Position numbers and translations under genes: made by a program
Part shown: positions 42,808 through 52,208 of the stretch, piece after piece
Layout of the letters: each line of letters opens with the position of its first letter
Numbering within the stretch: the stretch's first letter is position 1
NCBI GenBank assembly: GCA_022842845.1
Contig: JALHOT010000011.1
Span: forward strand, 1-64,000
Direction of reading: 5' to 3'
Source: Cyclobacteriaceae bacterium
GTDB lineage: Bacteria; Bacteroidota; Bacteroidia; Cytophagales; Cyclobacteriaceae
Length of the DNA stretch: 64,000 nt
Notes under the pieces: generated by a model
What the model saw: only the letters and a program-made list of their open reading frames with translations
What the model was told of the DNA's origin: nothing
Databases searched by the model: none

Positions 42808-43686
42808 TTATAAAACGTTATTGAGTTGCTCTTTTATTTTTTCTAATTCTTCTTTCATCACCACCACTACTTTCTGCATATCAGCATCGTTGCTTTTGCT
42901 GCCAATGGTATTGATCTCGCGACCTATTTCCTGCGCAATGAAGCCAAGTTTTTTGCCGTTTGATTGCCGCTCGTCTAAAACCTGTGAAAAGTACTTGAGG
43001 TGTGTACCAAGTCTTACAATCTCTTCTTGTATATCGAGTTTTTCTATGTAAAAAATAATCTCCTGCTCAAGACGATTCTTATCAAAGCCCTCATCGCCAA
43101 AAAGTTCATGAATACCCCCTTTTAATTTATCCCGAACACGTTGCACTCGTTTAGGATCCAATTCTTCTACGGTAGCTAAACACTTGCTGATGGTTTGAAT
43201 GTACTCTTTAAACTTACTTAATAAAACAGCGCCTTCTTTGGTGCGAAATGAATCGCAGTCAGACATGGCTTTGTGCAAGGTTGCTTTAACTTTCTCCCAA
43301 TCTTCTTCGCTAAGTGTTTCGTCAAATTTGTTTTCAGTTACACCGGGCGAGTTCAGGGCCAATTGAAATAAGGCGTCTTGAGGGGCTTCTACAGTATTAG
43401 CCAGTTTTTGCAGCTGTGTGTAATACGCTTTGAATAATTCTTTGTTATAAGAGATCTGTGGCTCTTGTTGTCCTTGCTGTTGATAGTCAAAGCTGATGGA
43501 TACTTTGCCGCGCTCTAGTTTCTCTGTAATGAGATTGCGAACATCTAGCTCTTTATCTGCGAAGAGTTTCGGTAAGCGAAGATTTAAATCAAGGAATTTT
43601 GAGTTGAGACTTCGCACTTCAACATTTAATTGAAAGGTAGTGCCCTCTAAGGAGGCTTGGCCGAAGCCCGTCATGGATTTGATCAT
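42808..43686 (-). CDS. yicC: YicC-family endoribonuclease-like protein
   Basis: This 292-residue protein has the family start MIKSMTGFGQA and the segment VEVRSLNSKFLDLNLRLPK near residue 25. The C-terminal DUF1732 part reads LEQEIIFYIEKLDIQEEIVRLGTHL and GKKLGFIAQEIGREINTIGSKS. E. coli YicC has been reported as an RNase taking part in sRNA turnover; here that is family inference. It starts an operon with a CDGSH protein and a zinc-ribbon protein. As I recall, gmk is the usual neighbour elsewhere, but it is not here. Confidence 0.92.
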   Translation of the reverse strand: MIKSMTGFGQASLEGTTFQLNVEVRSLNSKFLDLNLRLPKLFADKELDVRNLITEKLERGKVSISFDYQQQGQQEPQISYNKELFKAYYTQLQKLANTVEAPQDALFQLALNSPGVTENKFDETLSEEDWEKVKATLHKAMSDCDSFRTKEGAVLLSKFKEYIQTISKCLATVEELDPKRVQRVRDKLKGGIHELFGDEGFDKNRLEQEIIFYIEKLDIQEEIVRLGTHLKYFSQVLDERQSNGKKLGFIAQEIGREINTIGSKSNDADMQKVVVVMKEELEKIKEQLNNVL

Positions 43687-43748
43687 AAAACAATTAAAGT
43701 GGCAAGATACTATTTACCGGGCGTAAAGAGTAGTGGTGGGTATTTGCC

Positions 43749-46700
43749 CTAAAAGTCATAGCCAAGGGTTATAAACAGTCTTGGATCCTGACGCTTGAAG
43801 TTTTCAACTGGCCAGGCAAAGTCGAACTTCATGTAATAACCCAAAATGACGGATCGCATGCCAAAACCATAGCTGTACAACCAAGGGTTCAGGTAATTTT
43901 TGATTTCAACCTCAAAAGGTGGTTGTTTAATCACTTCGTAACTAACACTATTTCCTGAAGAAAAGGGGGCTTCACCCGACCAGCTGGTACCAATGTCGTA
44001 AAAAGCTGTGAGTTGCAGATTTCTAAAGAAATTGGATGCCACAGGACCATCGCTTAGTGCACGCACGAGTGGCACGCGGAGTTCTGCGTTGGCCAGGAGC
44101 ACATTGTTACCAAAGAGTGTTGCGTAATTAAATCCTCTCAGGCTGGTAGCATATTCAACAAAGAGCAGTTCTTGATTTTGCCCCTGGGCACCAAGTGGGT
44201 TAACTTGGCCTGTAGAACTGCTACCAACAGTACGCGAGTTGTTGAAGGCCCAGTTGTCCATGCCTCCCAGTAAGTATTGTTTAGGGGCATTTCCGAAAAA
44301 GCTACCACCAAAACCTCTTACCGCCAACACAATTTCCTTATACAATTTCTGGTAATGCCTTAAGTCGGCTGATATCTGACTGAAGCTTAATTGGCTGTTG
44401 CCAAAATTTTCATGATGCGTAAAGGTTATTTTACCACGAGAACCTTCGATCAGATTTGCCCCGGTAATGATAGCATTGTCGTAAATCAACTCTGACCTGA
44501 AGCCTCCATAAAATACATTAAGGGGAGTGGCGGTAGGAGAATTCTGTGTTAAACCACTAGGGCCCAGGTTAACAGATCGGGTTACTACTCCAAAGGGCTT
44601 TACGGTAAATCGTGTTCTATCGTTGAGCGGAAGGGAGGCGCCAACTTCCAGTTTGTTGAGTGAATAATTAAAGTTGTCAGGATTGCCATTATCGAGGTTG
44701 GGCGGTGTTTCCCAATATATCGACCTGCGATCGAAGCGGGCGCTGAAATCTACGTAATAAGGCAAGTACTGGAATTCACCATATACATCTCCGCTTTTAA
44801 AGTCGAATGATTGCATCACCCCTCCATAGATGCGATAGTTTTCGAGCATATCATTCATTTGGGTTTCCAGTTGGATGCCAAGGCCGCGTAAAGGATCGAT
44901 GACCAGAGATGTGACCAAATTACTTGCGCTAAATTTAGGATCGTAAGGGAAGGGGCCCGTTACGCGTTGCTTATCTCTGGCTTTAGCATATCTGCTTAAA
45001 AAACTCTGGGTGGTGCGTGGTACTTCAGCAACTTCATCTTCGAATGTGTAGTCATCAGTGTTTAGCGGTTTTTCTTTTACGGCTGGTATACTGTCTTCTT
45101 TAACAGTTTTATTGCCTTCTATATTAATGCTGATCCTATCAGATTTCGCAGAAAGCGAATCGGTAATTTCTACTTGAATACTGGTGGTATCGCTAGCGGC
45201 TTTTAAGCGTGCATTCAGCAACTCTTTCACGCTCATGTTTTTATTTTCGTTAACGACCTTGCGCTCACGGATGGTGCGAGCCTGTAAGAGTTCTTTTCTG
45301 CGGGTAGAGGGTGTAAATACTTGCCGGCCGAAATCAAAATTTTTATCTATATAGATATTTTGTTCAAGTCGCTTACTGGTAACAAAGGCCAGGGTTCTGT
45401 TTTCGATATTGAGATCGTAGTTAATGATGCTGGAACTGAAATTGGAAACCTGTGAGTAAATGCCGGTGCTTCTTTCGAATTTAAACAGGTTGATAATACC
45501 CCGCTGATCGCTGAGATAATAGAAAGTGTTGCTATTCAGGGCTTGAGGAGCAAAATCTTTACTAAGAGTGTTGGTGATGCGTGTCAGGCTGTTTTTAGTG
45601 CTATCTAAATCGTACAAAAAGAGATTGTATTGGTTTGTTAACTCAGCGAGCGGAACTCTTCTGCCTGTTCGTAGTGAATCGTCAGGGCGATTGGAAGAGA
45701 ATACGATTCGGTTGGTGCCAGGCACAAAAGATGGATCAAGGTCATCGAAAGTATCATTGGTCAGCCTGCGGGTTCGGTCACGTCTGGTGCTAAGTAAGTA
45801 AAGATCGTTTTTGCCTTCGAAGTCTGCACTCATTACTGCTAATCTTCCATTGGCAGAGAAACTAATGCTTCTGATGTTATTAAACTTATCAAGCTGGCGC
45901 GGCAATTTTGATTGGGTAGTGAGATCGTATAACCAAAACCAATAATCGCCTTGTTTTACACCTATAACGCCTAGGGTATTGGCATCTGACCAGCCAATTA
46001 AAGGCACAGTATAATCTACCCGTTGACCGATAACCCGGGTGCCTCCTTGCAGAATTTTTTTCTCCTTGCCGTTTTCCAACGATTTAACTGTTATCGAAAA
46101 ACGACCGCGATCATTCTCGGCATAAGCCACATGCCTCCCATCCGGGCTTACTTTTACAGCTGTGTAATAAACAGTGCGGTTGGGTTGTTTGGTGAATTGA
46201 TTTGATTGCGGAGCCACAACGTATGAGTTATTGGCTTGTTGCGCCATTTTCAGGTAGTACTCCTCCCATTCATTCATCAACCTTTTGTAACTGATGCCCA
46301 GGGTAATCAGCAGACTTTTCTCTTCGTTTCGGGTAACCCTGGTATAATTCAGAATATTGTGTACGCTGCTCTTGCCATATTTCTCGGCAATAAAATTCCA
46401 GAATGATTGACCCGCCAGGGCGGCTTCTTTGCCATCAAATTTGGTGAAGCGCTGTGCGCGTTTTGTTTGCACCAGGTCACGCACAAAATCATCCATTTCG
46501 GCATTCCATCCTTTGGCTACATAGTGAATAGCTCCTTGTACAAACCATTCGGGTAAATTGAGCAGTAAAGCATTTTGAAAAATATCTTTCAGGTTACCAC
46601 CATACATCATTTCATTCACCAGTAACTCTGACGTTTTGAATAAAAGCTCTTCCTTAAATTCCTGGGCGGTACCCGTGTAGGCTACCTCAATGTAGGGTTT

Positions 46701-47054
46701 GATGAAGTCCGTTTCTCCGCCCACATTCAGCGCTGTATGATTGAGGCCAACATTGCTTTGCCGTAAATCGGTAAGTGAGTTGTATAAAAAGACCTTGGTT
46801 TTAAAATAGGGCGGAAAGCCAATCAGATCGGTGATGCGATCGAATTCAGACTCTAGAAAGGTGAGGGCTTCTCCGGCAATTCCTTTGCGGCTATCGTAAT
46901 AATAAATATCAAAATTCTCCCCGCTGATGTATTGCCAGTCAAATTTGCGGTACTGAAAGCGGTTTTTACCAAAAGATTCGCGCGACTGTTGCGCCACAAG
47001 GTTTGACCCTGCTAAAAATGCCAATAAAGTAAAAAGTATAAACCGTCTTTTCAT
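43749..47054 (-). CDS. Exported peptidase-MA / TolB-propeller / outer-membrane barrel fusion
   Basis: This 1101-residue protein has a signal ending GSNLVAQ. The N-terminal 270 residues resemble peptidase-MA (gluzincin) domains (FQYRKFDWQYISGENFDIYY; PEWFVQGAIHYVAKGW), but the expected HExxH helix reads LLVNEMMYGG, so it lacks a zinc motif. A TolB-like beta-propeller follows at about residues 290-600 (VSPDGRHVAYAENDRGR, RIVFSSNRPDDS). The last third looks like an outer-membrane surface-antigen barrel, ending in strands such as LFITLGYDF. It ends close to yicC and overlaps the FAD oxidoreductase by 4 bases. Confidence 0.78.
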   Translation of the reverse strand: MKRRFILFTLLAFLAGSNLVAQQSRESFGKNRFQYRKFDWQYISGENFDIYYYDSRKGIAGEALTFLESEFDRITDLIGFPPYFKTKVFLYNSLTDLRQSNVGLNHTALNVGGETDFIKPYIEVAYTGTAQEFKEELLFKTSELLVNEMMYGGNLKDIFQNALLLNLPEWFVQGAIHYVAKGWNAEMDDFVRDLVQTKRAQRFTKFDGKEAALAGQSFWNFIAEKYGKSSVHNILNYTRVTRNEEKSLLITLGISYKRLMNEWEEYYLKMAQQANNSYVVAPQSNQFTKQPNRTVYYTAVKVSPDGRHVAYAENDRGRFSITVKSLENGKEKKILQGGTRVIGQRVDYTVPLIGWSDANTLGVIGVKQGDYWFWLYDLTTQSKLPRQLDKFNNIRSISFSANGRLAVMSADFEGKNDLYLLSTRRDRTRRLTNDTFDDLDPSFVPGTNRIVFSSNRPDDSLRTGRRVPLAELTNQYNLFLYDLDSTKNSLTRITNTLSKDFAPQALNSNTFYYLSDQRGIINLFKFERSTGIYSQVSNFSSSIINYDLNIENRTLAFVTSKRLEQNIYIDKNFDFGRQVFTPSTRRKELLQARTIRERKVVNENKNMSVKELLNARLKAASDTTSIQVEITDSLSAKSDRISINIEGNKTVKEDSIPAVKEKPLNTDDYTFEDEVAEVPRTTQSFLSRYAKARDKQRVTGPFPYDPKFSASNLVTSLVIDPLRGLGIQLETQMNDMLENYRIYGGVMQSFDFKSGDVYGEFQYLPYYVDFSARFDRRSIYWETPPNLDNGNPDNFNYSLNKLEVGASLPLNDRTRFTVKPFGVVTRSVNLGPSGLTQNSPTATPLNVFYGGFRSELIYDNAIITGANLIEGSRGKITFTHHENFGNSQLSFSQISADLRHYQKLYKEIVLAVRGFGGSFFGNAPKQYLLGGMDNWAFNNSRTVGSSSTGQVNPLGAQGQNQELLFVEYATSLRGFNYATLFGNNVLLANAELRVPLVRALSDGPVASNFFRNLQLTAFYDIGTSWSGEAPFSSGNSVSYEVIKQPPFEVEIKNYLNPWLYSYGFGMRSVILGYYMKFDFAWPVENFKRQDPRLFITLGYDF

Positions 47055-48139
47055 TTCTTATCTACAGCCTTCCAATATAAAGAATAATAACGACTCACAT
47101 CCACAGCAGCGTATATGTCCGAACGCTTTCCTGTGAGTAAAAATTCAGTTAGCAATGAAGTGGCAAAGGGAGCCAGGCTTACCCCTTTTGTGCCCAAGCC
47201 ATTGCATGTTAAAACGTTTTTATGTTCGGGGTGTTCTCCAATAATTGGACGCCTGTCGGGGCTGGTGGGCCGAAAGCCCCAGGCCTGGTCTACCACGGTA
47301 TAGGGTAGAAGGAAAATCTCGGTAAATTTTTCCTCTAATTCCACTCTTCCTTTTTCTGTGTTGGAGGGAGAGAGGTCTCTGGGCTCATAAGTAGCACCAA
47401 TTTTATAGGTAGAATCTGTTTGCGGGACAGCATATACCCCCCGATTGATGATCGCATTCTCGGGTAAGGAAGCTTTAATGGTAAGCGTTTCTCCTTTCAA
47501 TGGGCGGATGGGAATCCAATTAAAAAGTGGATTGTTTAAAGATTCGGTGCCCTCACAGAAAATGATTTTCGAGGCCGTCCACGACTTATAAACAACTTCA
47601 CTTTCGAAAAGTTGAAGCGCTGAATGATCAAAAGTTTCGCAGGCATAACGTTCTTGCTGCTCAAAGAAATTCTTTACAGCATCTAAGAAGGTATTGGCAT
47701 CTACAAAACCTGTTTGTTTAAGGAGCAGCCCGCCTAAGGCATCATTAACACCTGGCCACCCTGTAGTGCTGCTGAGTACTTTGCTGATGAAGGGTAACCA
47801 TTCGGCTGAGGCACTTTTCCCCATCCACTCATTTTGTTCCTCAATTGATAGAAAGGGACGGTAGATCGGAAAAGGGTGAAAGAAAGAAGCCTTGGTAAGG
47901 CGCTCAGCTTCAGAATAAAACGAATGAAGCTGCGCGAACACTTCATTCGCCATCCAGGTTTTAGATAAATTTTTTCCGGTTACGGGGTTGAACAAACCGG
48001 CCGCAATGCGTGAGGAATGATTCTCTTCCTTACCAAGAATGGCTATCTTTTTCCCTGCCTGATAGAGTTGCAAGGCCAATACGCTACCGGCTAGCCCCTG
48101 GCCCACAATAAGAAAATCTATTTTTTCCGAACGCTTCAC
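47051..48139 (-). CDS. FAD-dependent oxidoreductase (DAO family)
   Basis: This 362-residue protein has the FAD dinucleotide motif IDFLIVGQGLAGSVLALQLYQAG at the N-terminus, IRPLKGETLTIKA at about residue 215 and the C-terminal GFRPTSPDRRPIIGEH, then NGLGTKGVSLAPFA. These are typical of glycine/D-amino-acid oxidase-like enzymes. The substrate is not predictable. It overlaps the following large fusion gene by 4 bases, which suggests translational coupling despite unrelated functions. Confidence 0.85.
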   Translation of the reverse strand: MKRSEKIDFLIVGQGLAGSVLALQLYQAGKKIAILGKEENHSSRIAAGLFNPVTGKNLSKTWMANEVFAQLHSFYSEAERLTKASFFHPFPIYRPFLSIEEQNEWMGKSASAEWLPFISKVLSSTTGWPGVNDALGGLLLKQTGFVDANTFLDAVKNFFEQQERYACETFDHSALQLFESEVVYKSWTASKIIFCEGTESLNNPLFNWIPIRPLKGETLTIKASLPENAIINRGVYAVPQTDSTYKIGATYEPRDLSPSNTEKGRVELEEKFTEIFLLPYTVVDQAWGFRPTSPDRRPIIGEHPEHKNVLTCNGLGTKGVSLAPFATSLLTEFLLTGKRSDIYAAVDVSRYYSLYWKAVDKK

Positions 48140-48211
48140 CCCGCAAAATACATCGATTGCTTCTTTTATAAAAAGATAGAGATCGAGCTTCGTTTTAGGT
48201 GCTAACGAACA

Positions 48212-50677
48212 CTATTCATCCCGTAAAACCTCCACCGGATTTTGCATGGAAGCTTTTAACGAATGATAGCTGGTAATGAGAATGGCTATTGCCAATGTGC
48301 TGATTCCCACCAGTGCATACAGTAGCGGGGAAGGAGTGATACGGAAAGCAAAATCACTCAACCATTGTTGCATGAGCCAATAGGAAAGGGGTGCACTGAT
48401 GACAAAGGAAATGATGATTAGTTTTGTATAACTTCTGGCAATGAGCACCAGAATGTTGAAAGCGGAAGCACCTGATACTTTGCGGATGCCAATCTCTTTG
48501 GTGCGTTGTTCGAGGGAGTACACAATCATACCCAATAAACCCAGGCAGGCAATGAGTATGGCCAGCGATGCAATGAGGGTAAGGGCCTTCGCAAATTGAT
48601 GTTGCTCTTTAAACGTTTCGTCAAAGGCATTGTCTACAAACTCGTATTGAAAAGGTAAATCTTTGCCATGGGTTTCCCATAACTTATCCAGGGCGCTCAA
48701 GGTGCTTGCCCATGCCTCGCTATTTTGAGCGGTCACTTTCAGTACTACATATTTCTTTGGTTCGTAGGGAGCGAGTGCGCTGTTTTTGTAATGGAAAATG
48801 CCCAGGGGTTCAATAGGCGCTTGCAATGTCCAATAGTTAAAATCTTTTACAATACCGATTACTTCAAAGTATGATTCCTCTGTTGCAATTCTTTTTCCGA
48901 TGGTTGTTTCATCCAACGCCCACCCGATCCGTTTTACAGCCGTTTCATTCAGCAGTACTTTGTTGTGATCTGCGGCATTGCCTATCTCCAGGTTTCTTCC
49001 CCATGCTAAGGTGATGCCCAGAGCAGGAAGAAATCCTTCATCAGCGGTAGCAAAGTTGAGAGGGAAATTAGTGTTCTGTCCTTCGGCCCGGAAGGTTTCA
49101 CCGCCATACACAGCGGGAGGAAGTGAGGTACAAAGAGAAGTTTGAATCACTCCGGGAATTAGCGTGGCCTCTTGCGCAAGTGCTTCTGGATCAGATATGC
49201 GTTCCGCACCTTTCAGCACAACTAAATTCTCTTTGTCAAAACCCAAATCTTTAGTGCCCACAAACTTTAGCTGTTGAAAAACAACTGCTGTACAGAGTAT
49301 GAGTAAAATTGAAATTGAAAATTGAAGAACAACCAAGCCATTGCGGAAAGATCGGCCTTCGCGGCCTGTTCGCAGTTTCCCTTTGATTGCTTCCACCGGA
49401 TTAAAACGACTGAGAAAGAGGGCAGGGTAACTCCCGGAGAGCACGCTCATAAAGGTGATGAGCAGCAGTAACGAAATGACTAAGGTTGCATCAGAAAAGA
49501 GATTGAGCTGAAGGGATTTTCCGGTTACATAATTAAACCCGGGCAACAACATTTGAATGAGACCAAGACTTACTATCAGAGCCAGAAAAGTGAAGAAAAA
49601 GGCCTCTATAAAATAGAAGGCGCTGAGCTGGCTGCGTTGGAGTCCCAGCATTTTTCGAATGCTTGCTTCCTTTATTCTCCGTGTGAATTGTGCTGTGCTT
49701 AAATTCATAAAGTTGATGCAGGAGAGCAATACAATAAAAGTACTGGCACCGATAAGAGAATAAATGATTTTGATGTTGCCTACTTCGCGGTTAATACGGT
49801 TGTACACAACTTCGCTGGGTAAATGAATACCAGTAAGTGGCTGAAGAAAGAGCTCCCACTTTTTGCCGGACTTGATGTAGTCATCAAAGCTCATGTGCAT
49901 AGCGCGCTGTAATGTCTCTTCAGCATGTTTACGCGGAATGCCCGCCATCTTTACTCGTGTATTCTCGACATTCGTATTTTCAGCCAGGCGTACATAGGTT
50001 TCCAATTGTGTCCACACCCAACTCCACCGCATGCGCTCTACCATCGGAAAGCTTTCCATTGATAAGAGCATGTCAAATTGGATGTAAGAGTTTTCAGGAA
50101 GATCTTTTACAACTCCTGATATTTCATAGGTTTTTTCTTCTTCGCCTGTTCCAATGCGCACTAGTTTTCCTACCGCATTTTCATTCCCAAAATATTTTTT
50201 AGCAATGCTTTCTGTCATTACCAGCGTGTTCGCAATCGTCAAGGCCGTTTCCGGATTTCCATCTACCAGAGGGTAGTTGAACATGGCAAAAAAGTTGGAA
50301 TCTGCGGCTAACACCTTTTCTTGTTCAAAGGAGATCACTTCATTGTTTGAGTTGGTATAGGAAACTAAAAAATTACCAGGGGTATACAGACTGGTGATAA
50401 GTTCTGCTTCGGGCAGCTCCTCCCGAATCGCATGGGCGACTCCAGGCCCTGTGGAGGCAAACTGATGTTCATTGCGTTCACCCCAGATAAAGGTCTGATT
50501 GATTCGGTAAATTCTGTCTGCGTTGGTATGAAAAGTATCGTAACTCAGTTCGAAATGCACATATAGATAAATTAGCAGAGTGCCCGTTATGCTTACGATT
50601 AAACCCAGCAGATTTATCGTAGAGAATAATTTCTGGCGTTTTAGATTTCGAACAAAGAGGAGAAAAGCATACTTCAT
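48212..50677 (-). CDS. ABC transporter permease of the FtsX/MacB type
   Basis: This 821-residue inner-membrane protein has two MacB-type periplasmic domains and two FtsX domains in tandem: an N-terminal helix (LFSTINLLGLIVSITGTLLIYLYVH), a helix trio around residues 290-440 (IIYSLIGASTFIVLLSCINF; SLGLIQMLLPGF) and a last trio around 680-810. The repeat SIRKMLG / GIRKVSGAS is the coupling motif before the membrane helices. No ATPase is next to it, so the partner is elsewhere. Proteins of this kind export peptides, lipoproteins or antibiotics. It is a single gene with a divergent MBL-fold neighbour. Confidence 0.87.
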   Translation of the reverse strand: MKYAFLLFVRNLKRQKLFSTINLLGLIVSITGTLLIYLYVHFELSYDTFHTNADRIYRINQTFIWGERNEHQFASTGPGVAHAIREELPEAELITSLYTPGNFLVSYTNSNNEVISFEQEKVLAADSNFFAMFNYPLVDGNPETALTIANTLVMTESIAKKYFGNENAVGKLVRIGTGEEEKTYEISGVVKDLPENSYIQFDMLLSMESFPMVERMRWSWVWTQLETYVRLAENTNVENTRVKMAGIPRKHAEETLQRAMHMSFDDYIKSGKKWELFLQPLTGIHLPSEVVYNRINREVGNIKIIYSLIGASTFIVLLSCINFMNLSTAQFTRRIKEASIRKMLGLQRSQLSAFYFIEAFFFTFLALIVSLGLIQMLLPGFNYVTGKSLQLNLFSDATLVISLLLLITFMSVLSGSYPALFLSRFNPVEAIKGKLRTGREGRSFRNGLVVLQFSISILLILCTAVVFQQLKFVGTKDLGFDKENLVVLKGAERISDPEALAQEATLIPGVIQTSLCTSLPPAVYGGETFRAEGQNTNFPLNFATADEGFLPALGITLAWGRNLEIGNAADHNKVLLNETAVKRIGWALDETTIGKRIATEESYFEVIGIVKDFNYWTLQAPIEPLGIFHYKNSALAPYEPKKYVVLKVTAQNSEAWASTLSALDKLWETHGKDLPFQYEFVDNAFDETFKEQHQFAKALTLIASLAILIACLGLLGMIVYSLEQRTKEIGIRKVSGASAFNILVLIARSYTKLIIISFVISAPLSYWLMQQWLSDFAFRITPSPLLYALVGISTLAIAILITSYHSLKASMQNPVEVLRDE

Positions 50678-50856
50678 GACTTAGGATTTCATACCCCTTT
50701 TGCCAAAGCCGTGCCAATGGCATAAAGGGTCATTGGAGCCTTTTATGGCTGGTGGGTTGTTCAGAACAGCGGACAGGTGTGCGATTTTGGGCAGTTATCA
50801 GTAAGAAATTATTGCAGCCATGGCATCATTGGCTAACTTGCCCTTTGTTAAAATAT

Positions 50857-51504
50857 ATGCTAAAACTTAAGGTTTTTACCTTCAACGATTTTGCTGAAAA
50901 TACTTACCTGCTTTATAGTAATGCTGGACAAGCCATCATTATCGATCCGGGTTGCTATTACCGCGAGGAGCAGGAAGAACTCAGCGCTTTTATTACAGAA
51001 AATCAATTAACCATTACTCAGGTGATCAACACCCATTGTCATATTGACCATGTACTGGGTAACTATTTTGTAAAAGAGCGTTATAAGGTGCCATTGCTGA
51101 TTCCAAAAGGAGAAGAAGCTGTATTAAAATCTGTAAAGGCCTATGCGCCTTCTTATGGATTCCATCAATACCATGAGGCAGTGCCCGATGGCTATTTAAC
51201 AGAGCATACCCCATTAACTTTGGGCGAAGAGGCAATACAAATATTGTCGGTACCCGGTCACTCGCCTGACCATGTTGCTTTATATATAGCATCACAAAAA
51301 ATACTGATTGGGGGCGATGTATTATTTCGGGAAAGTATTGGAAGAACAGATCTGCCAGGAGGGAGTCATGCTACGTTGATTCAAAGTATTCACACAAAGT
51401 TTTTTACTTTGCCAGATGAAGTAGTAGTGTATCCGGGCCATGGCCTTGAAACCACCATTGCGTATGAAAAAAAGTTCAATCCTTTTTGTGCCTTACGATC
51501 ATGA
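50857..51504 (+). CDS. Metallo-beta-lactamase-fold hydrolase (glyoxalase II-like)
   Basis: This 215-residue protein starts at the ATG at 50857 (MLKLKVFTFNDFAENTYLLY...). A longer frame from 50752 adds 35 residues of unrelated sequence. The zinc motif is NTHCHIDHVLGN (H-x-H-x-D-H), with a further GHSPDHVALYI, GDVLFRESIGRTDLPGG and HGLETT. It probably hydrolyses a thioester such as S-lactoylglutathione or a related compound. It overlaps pssA by 4 bases (ATGA). Confidence 0.88.
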   Translation: MLKLKVFTFNDFAENTYLLYSNAGQAIIIDPGCYYREEQEELSAFITENQLTITQVINTHCHIDHVLGNYFVKERYKVPLLIPKGEEAVLKSVKAYAPSYGFHQYHEAVPDGYLTEHTPLTLGEEAIQILSVPGHSPDHVALYIASQKILIGGDVLFRESIGRTDLPGGSHATLIQSIHTKFFTLPDEVVVYPGHGLETTIAYEKKFNPFCALRS

Positions 51505-52193
51505 AATTACTAAAGCATTTACCTAACACCCTTACCTGCCTCAACTTGTTGAGTGGTTGTCTGGGGATTGTTTTTGTTTTAGAAGGTTTGCCAGTGCCAG
51601 CCGCTTACTTTATCTGGGCCTCTTGTGTGTTTGATTTTTTTGACGGCTTTGCAGCGCGTTGGCTGAAGGCTAATTCTCCTATAGGAAAAGAGCTGGATTC
51701 ATTGGCTGACATGGTCAGTTTTGGGGTGCTGCCATCGGTCATGATGTACACCTGGTTGAAGGATCAATCAGTGAATGTTTATTTACCATACATAGCTTTT
51801 ACCATTGCTGTTTTCTCAGCCCTTCGTCTGGCAAAATTCAATGTTGATGAGCGCCAAAGCACTTCCTTCATAGGTCTGCCAACACCTGCCAATGCTTTGT
51901 TTTTGACCGCACTTCCTTTTTTACCGGCAGTAGCGCTAAGTTTTGTGCAGCAGCCTGTTGTGTTGGTGGTAGTTATTCTGATCTTTTCCTATTTATTAGT
52001 CGCTGAAATACCCTTGTTCGCTTTAAAATTTAAAAACTTTGCATGGAAGGGTAACGAGCTTCGATTTCTGTTCTTGTTCGTGGCCCTGGTGCTGATCATA
52101 GCTTTACAACAATCTTCTTTACCCCTGGTGATAATAACTTATGTATTATTCTCGTTGTTTGCTAGTTGGTCTGGTCAGGCAAAAAAAGCATAA
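51501..52193 (+). CDS. pssA: CDP-diacylglycerol-serine O-phosphatidyltransferase
   Basis: This 230-residue integral membrane enzyme makes phosphatidylserine. The CDP-alcohol phosphotransferase motif is complete: FDFFDGFAARWLKANSPIGK with ELDSLADMVSFG (D-x-x-D-G-x2-A-R-x8-G-x3-D-x3-D). About six membrane helices follow the pattern of bacterial type II PssA. I use the ATG at 51501, whose ATGA overlaps the MBL stop codon. The next step in phosphatidylethanolamine synthesis, psd, is in this window at 60563 but is frameshifted. Confidence 0.93.
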   Translation: MKLLKHLPNTLTCLNLLSGCLGIVFVLEGLPVPAAYFIWASCVFDFFDGFAARWLKANSPIGKELDSLADMVSFGVLPSVMMYTWLKDQSVNVYLPYIAFTIAVFSALRLAKFNVDERQSTSFIGLPTPANALFLTALPFLPAVALSFVQQPVVLVVVILIFSYLLVAEIPLFALKFKNFAWKGNELRFLFLFVALVLIIALQQSSLPLVIITYVLFSLFASWSGQAKKA

Positions 52194-52208
52194 CCTAAGT
52201 CTATAAAA

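Noticed and set aside
50752-50856. N-terminal extension of the MBL-fold protein
   Set aside because: The added 35 residues are unlike the family, which begins a few residues before the first beta strand at 50857.
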